Part shown: positions 42,306-42,802 of the stretch, in pieces
How the letters are laid out: each line of letters starts with the position of its first letter
Position numbering within the stretch: the first letter of the stretch is position 1
Source: Acidobacteriota bacterium
GTDB lineage: Bacteria; Acidobacteriota; Terriglobia; Bryobacterales; Bryobacteraceae
NCBI GenBank assembly: GCA_021778335.1
Contig: JAJYCN010000007.1
Location: 1-42,802, forward strand
Reading direction: 5' to 3'
Length of the DNA: 42,802 bases
The notes under the pieces: model-generated
Told to the model about the DNA's origin: nothing
Database searches by the model: none
What the model saw: the letters and a program-made list of their open reading frames with translations, nothing else
Made by a program: the position numbers and the translations under genes

Positions 42306-42802
42306 ATGCCGTATCAGGAACCACATCCCTCGGATCAAGAACTGGTGATGGCCGGCGATGGGGAACTACCCACCCGGCGCGCGGAGGCCGTCCGCCTTCA
42401 TCTCGAGACCTGCCGGTCTTGCCGCCTCCGTTTGAACAATCTCGAGACCGCCCTGACAGACGCCGCACGCCTGCACCATCGGGAGTTCGATGCCAAGCTT
42501 CCGCCCATCGCTCCCGCCCGCGCAAAGCTTCGAGCCCGCCTGGCCGCACAATCCGGAACAAGTCTCTTCGGCTTCAGAACGCCGCGCCGCTCCTGGGTGT
42601 TTGCCTCCGCCGCGATGGTTGTCCTGGCGATCGGAGTGGCACAGTTGAGAAACCACACTTCCGAATTCACGCTCCTTGAAACCGCGGCAATCCCAAGACG
42701 CCAACTGACGCCTGGAGCAACCGTCCCGGTGACGAAACAACAGGTCTGCAGCGCCGCCTCGCGCACCGAGGGTCCGGAGGTGCCGGCGTCTTTGCAGCAG
42801 CA
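42306..42802 (+). CDS. Membrane anti-sigma factor with zinc finger (3' end cut by window edge)
   Basis: About 165 codons are visible. The N-terminal zinc-binding anti-sigma motif is HxxxCxxC (His32, Cys36, Cys39). A single membrane helix lies at about 96-113 (SWVFASAAMVVLAIGVAQL), and the remainder, presumably periplasmic, continues past the edge. ZAS-type anti-sigma factors hold ECF sigmas until an envelope signal or redox change releases them. Position directly after the sigma gene supports the pairing. Confidence 0.85.
   Translation, partial: MPYQEPHPSDQELVMAGDGELPTRRAEAVRLHLETCRSCRLRLNNLETALTDAARLHHREFDAKLPPIAPARAKLRARLAAQSGTSLFGFRTPRRSWVFASAAMVVLAIGVAQLRNHTSEFTLLETAAIPRRQLTPGATVPVTKQQVCSAASRTEGPEVPASLQQ

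Noticed and set aside
1-42802. CRISPR arrays, rRNA, tRNA, insertion sequences, prophage genes and known riboswitches
   Set aside because: No spaced repeats, no transposase or integrase motifs and no recognisable RNA gene were found by eye; a tRNA scan and covariance-model search would be needed to exclude short RNAs fully.

Overview
The window looks like a piece of an Acidobacteriota chromosome, most likely the Solibacter/Bryobacter branch. This is inferred from gene content. It has two orphan FtsX/MacB-type permeases of the acidobacterial ADOP kind, a TonB receptor with an N-terminal carboxypeptidase-like domain, futalosine-type menaquinone genes, secreted sugar enzymes and uniformly GC-rich, C/G-ending codon use. 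No rRNA, tRNA, CRISPR array, transposase or integrase was recognised. Because the DNA is so GC-rich, long arginine/proline-rich open frames lie opposite nearly every real gene; these were discarded.

Layout. 1-4126 (minus): a truncated secreted GH127 arabinofuranosidase, translationally coupled behind a secreted beta-propeller/phosphoesterase. 4208-4879 (minus): a DUF433/DUF5615 toxin-antitoxin-like pair. 4926-8624 (minus): SMP-30 lactonase, Nudix hydrolase and MutS2, all overlapping. 8678-9685 (minus): an FkbM methyltransferase. 9737-14348 (plus): DUF1684 protein, an orphan hydantoinase A-like protein, an unknown two-helix membrane protein, then what looks like a deletion scar joining the front half of a ComF-like phosphoribosyltransferase to an N-terminally clipped SLOG-like protein.

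14345-21707 (minus) is a tightly packed housekeeping operon, in transcription order Trm112-like, glycosyltransferase 9, MsbA-like ABC exporter, YicC, Gmk, RpoZ, CoaBC, uracil-DNA glycosylase and thymidylate kinase. Divergent from it, 21771-23617 (plus) carries mqnA-mqnC for menaquinone. 23764-26127 (minus) is an apparently less GC-rich island with a type II restriction-modification pair and two small proteins. 26515-34797 holds an SDR oxidoreductase (minus) and, on plus, an ADOP permease, a zinc alcohol dehydrogenase, rhamnulokinase and a second ADOP permease; the last three are joined by overlaps.

34856-35680 (plus) is a ribbon-helix-helix-like gene followed by a dead GNAT acetyltransferase. 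35732-36970 (minus) is serA. 37088-38837 (minus) is a complete AbiE-type toxin-antitoxin pair. 38908-41649 (minus) is a TonB-dependent receptor, divergent from an ECF sigma factor and a membrane anti-sigma factor (41749 to the right edge, plus).

The recurring theme is core metabolic genes interrupted by small defence or toxin-antitoxin modules in different states of preservation: intact (AbiE, DUF433/DUF5615, restriction-modification), half-lost (RHH with broken GNAT) and fused by deletion (ComF/SLOG).
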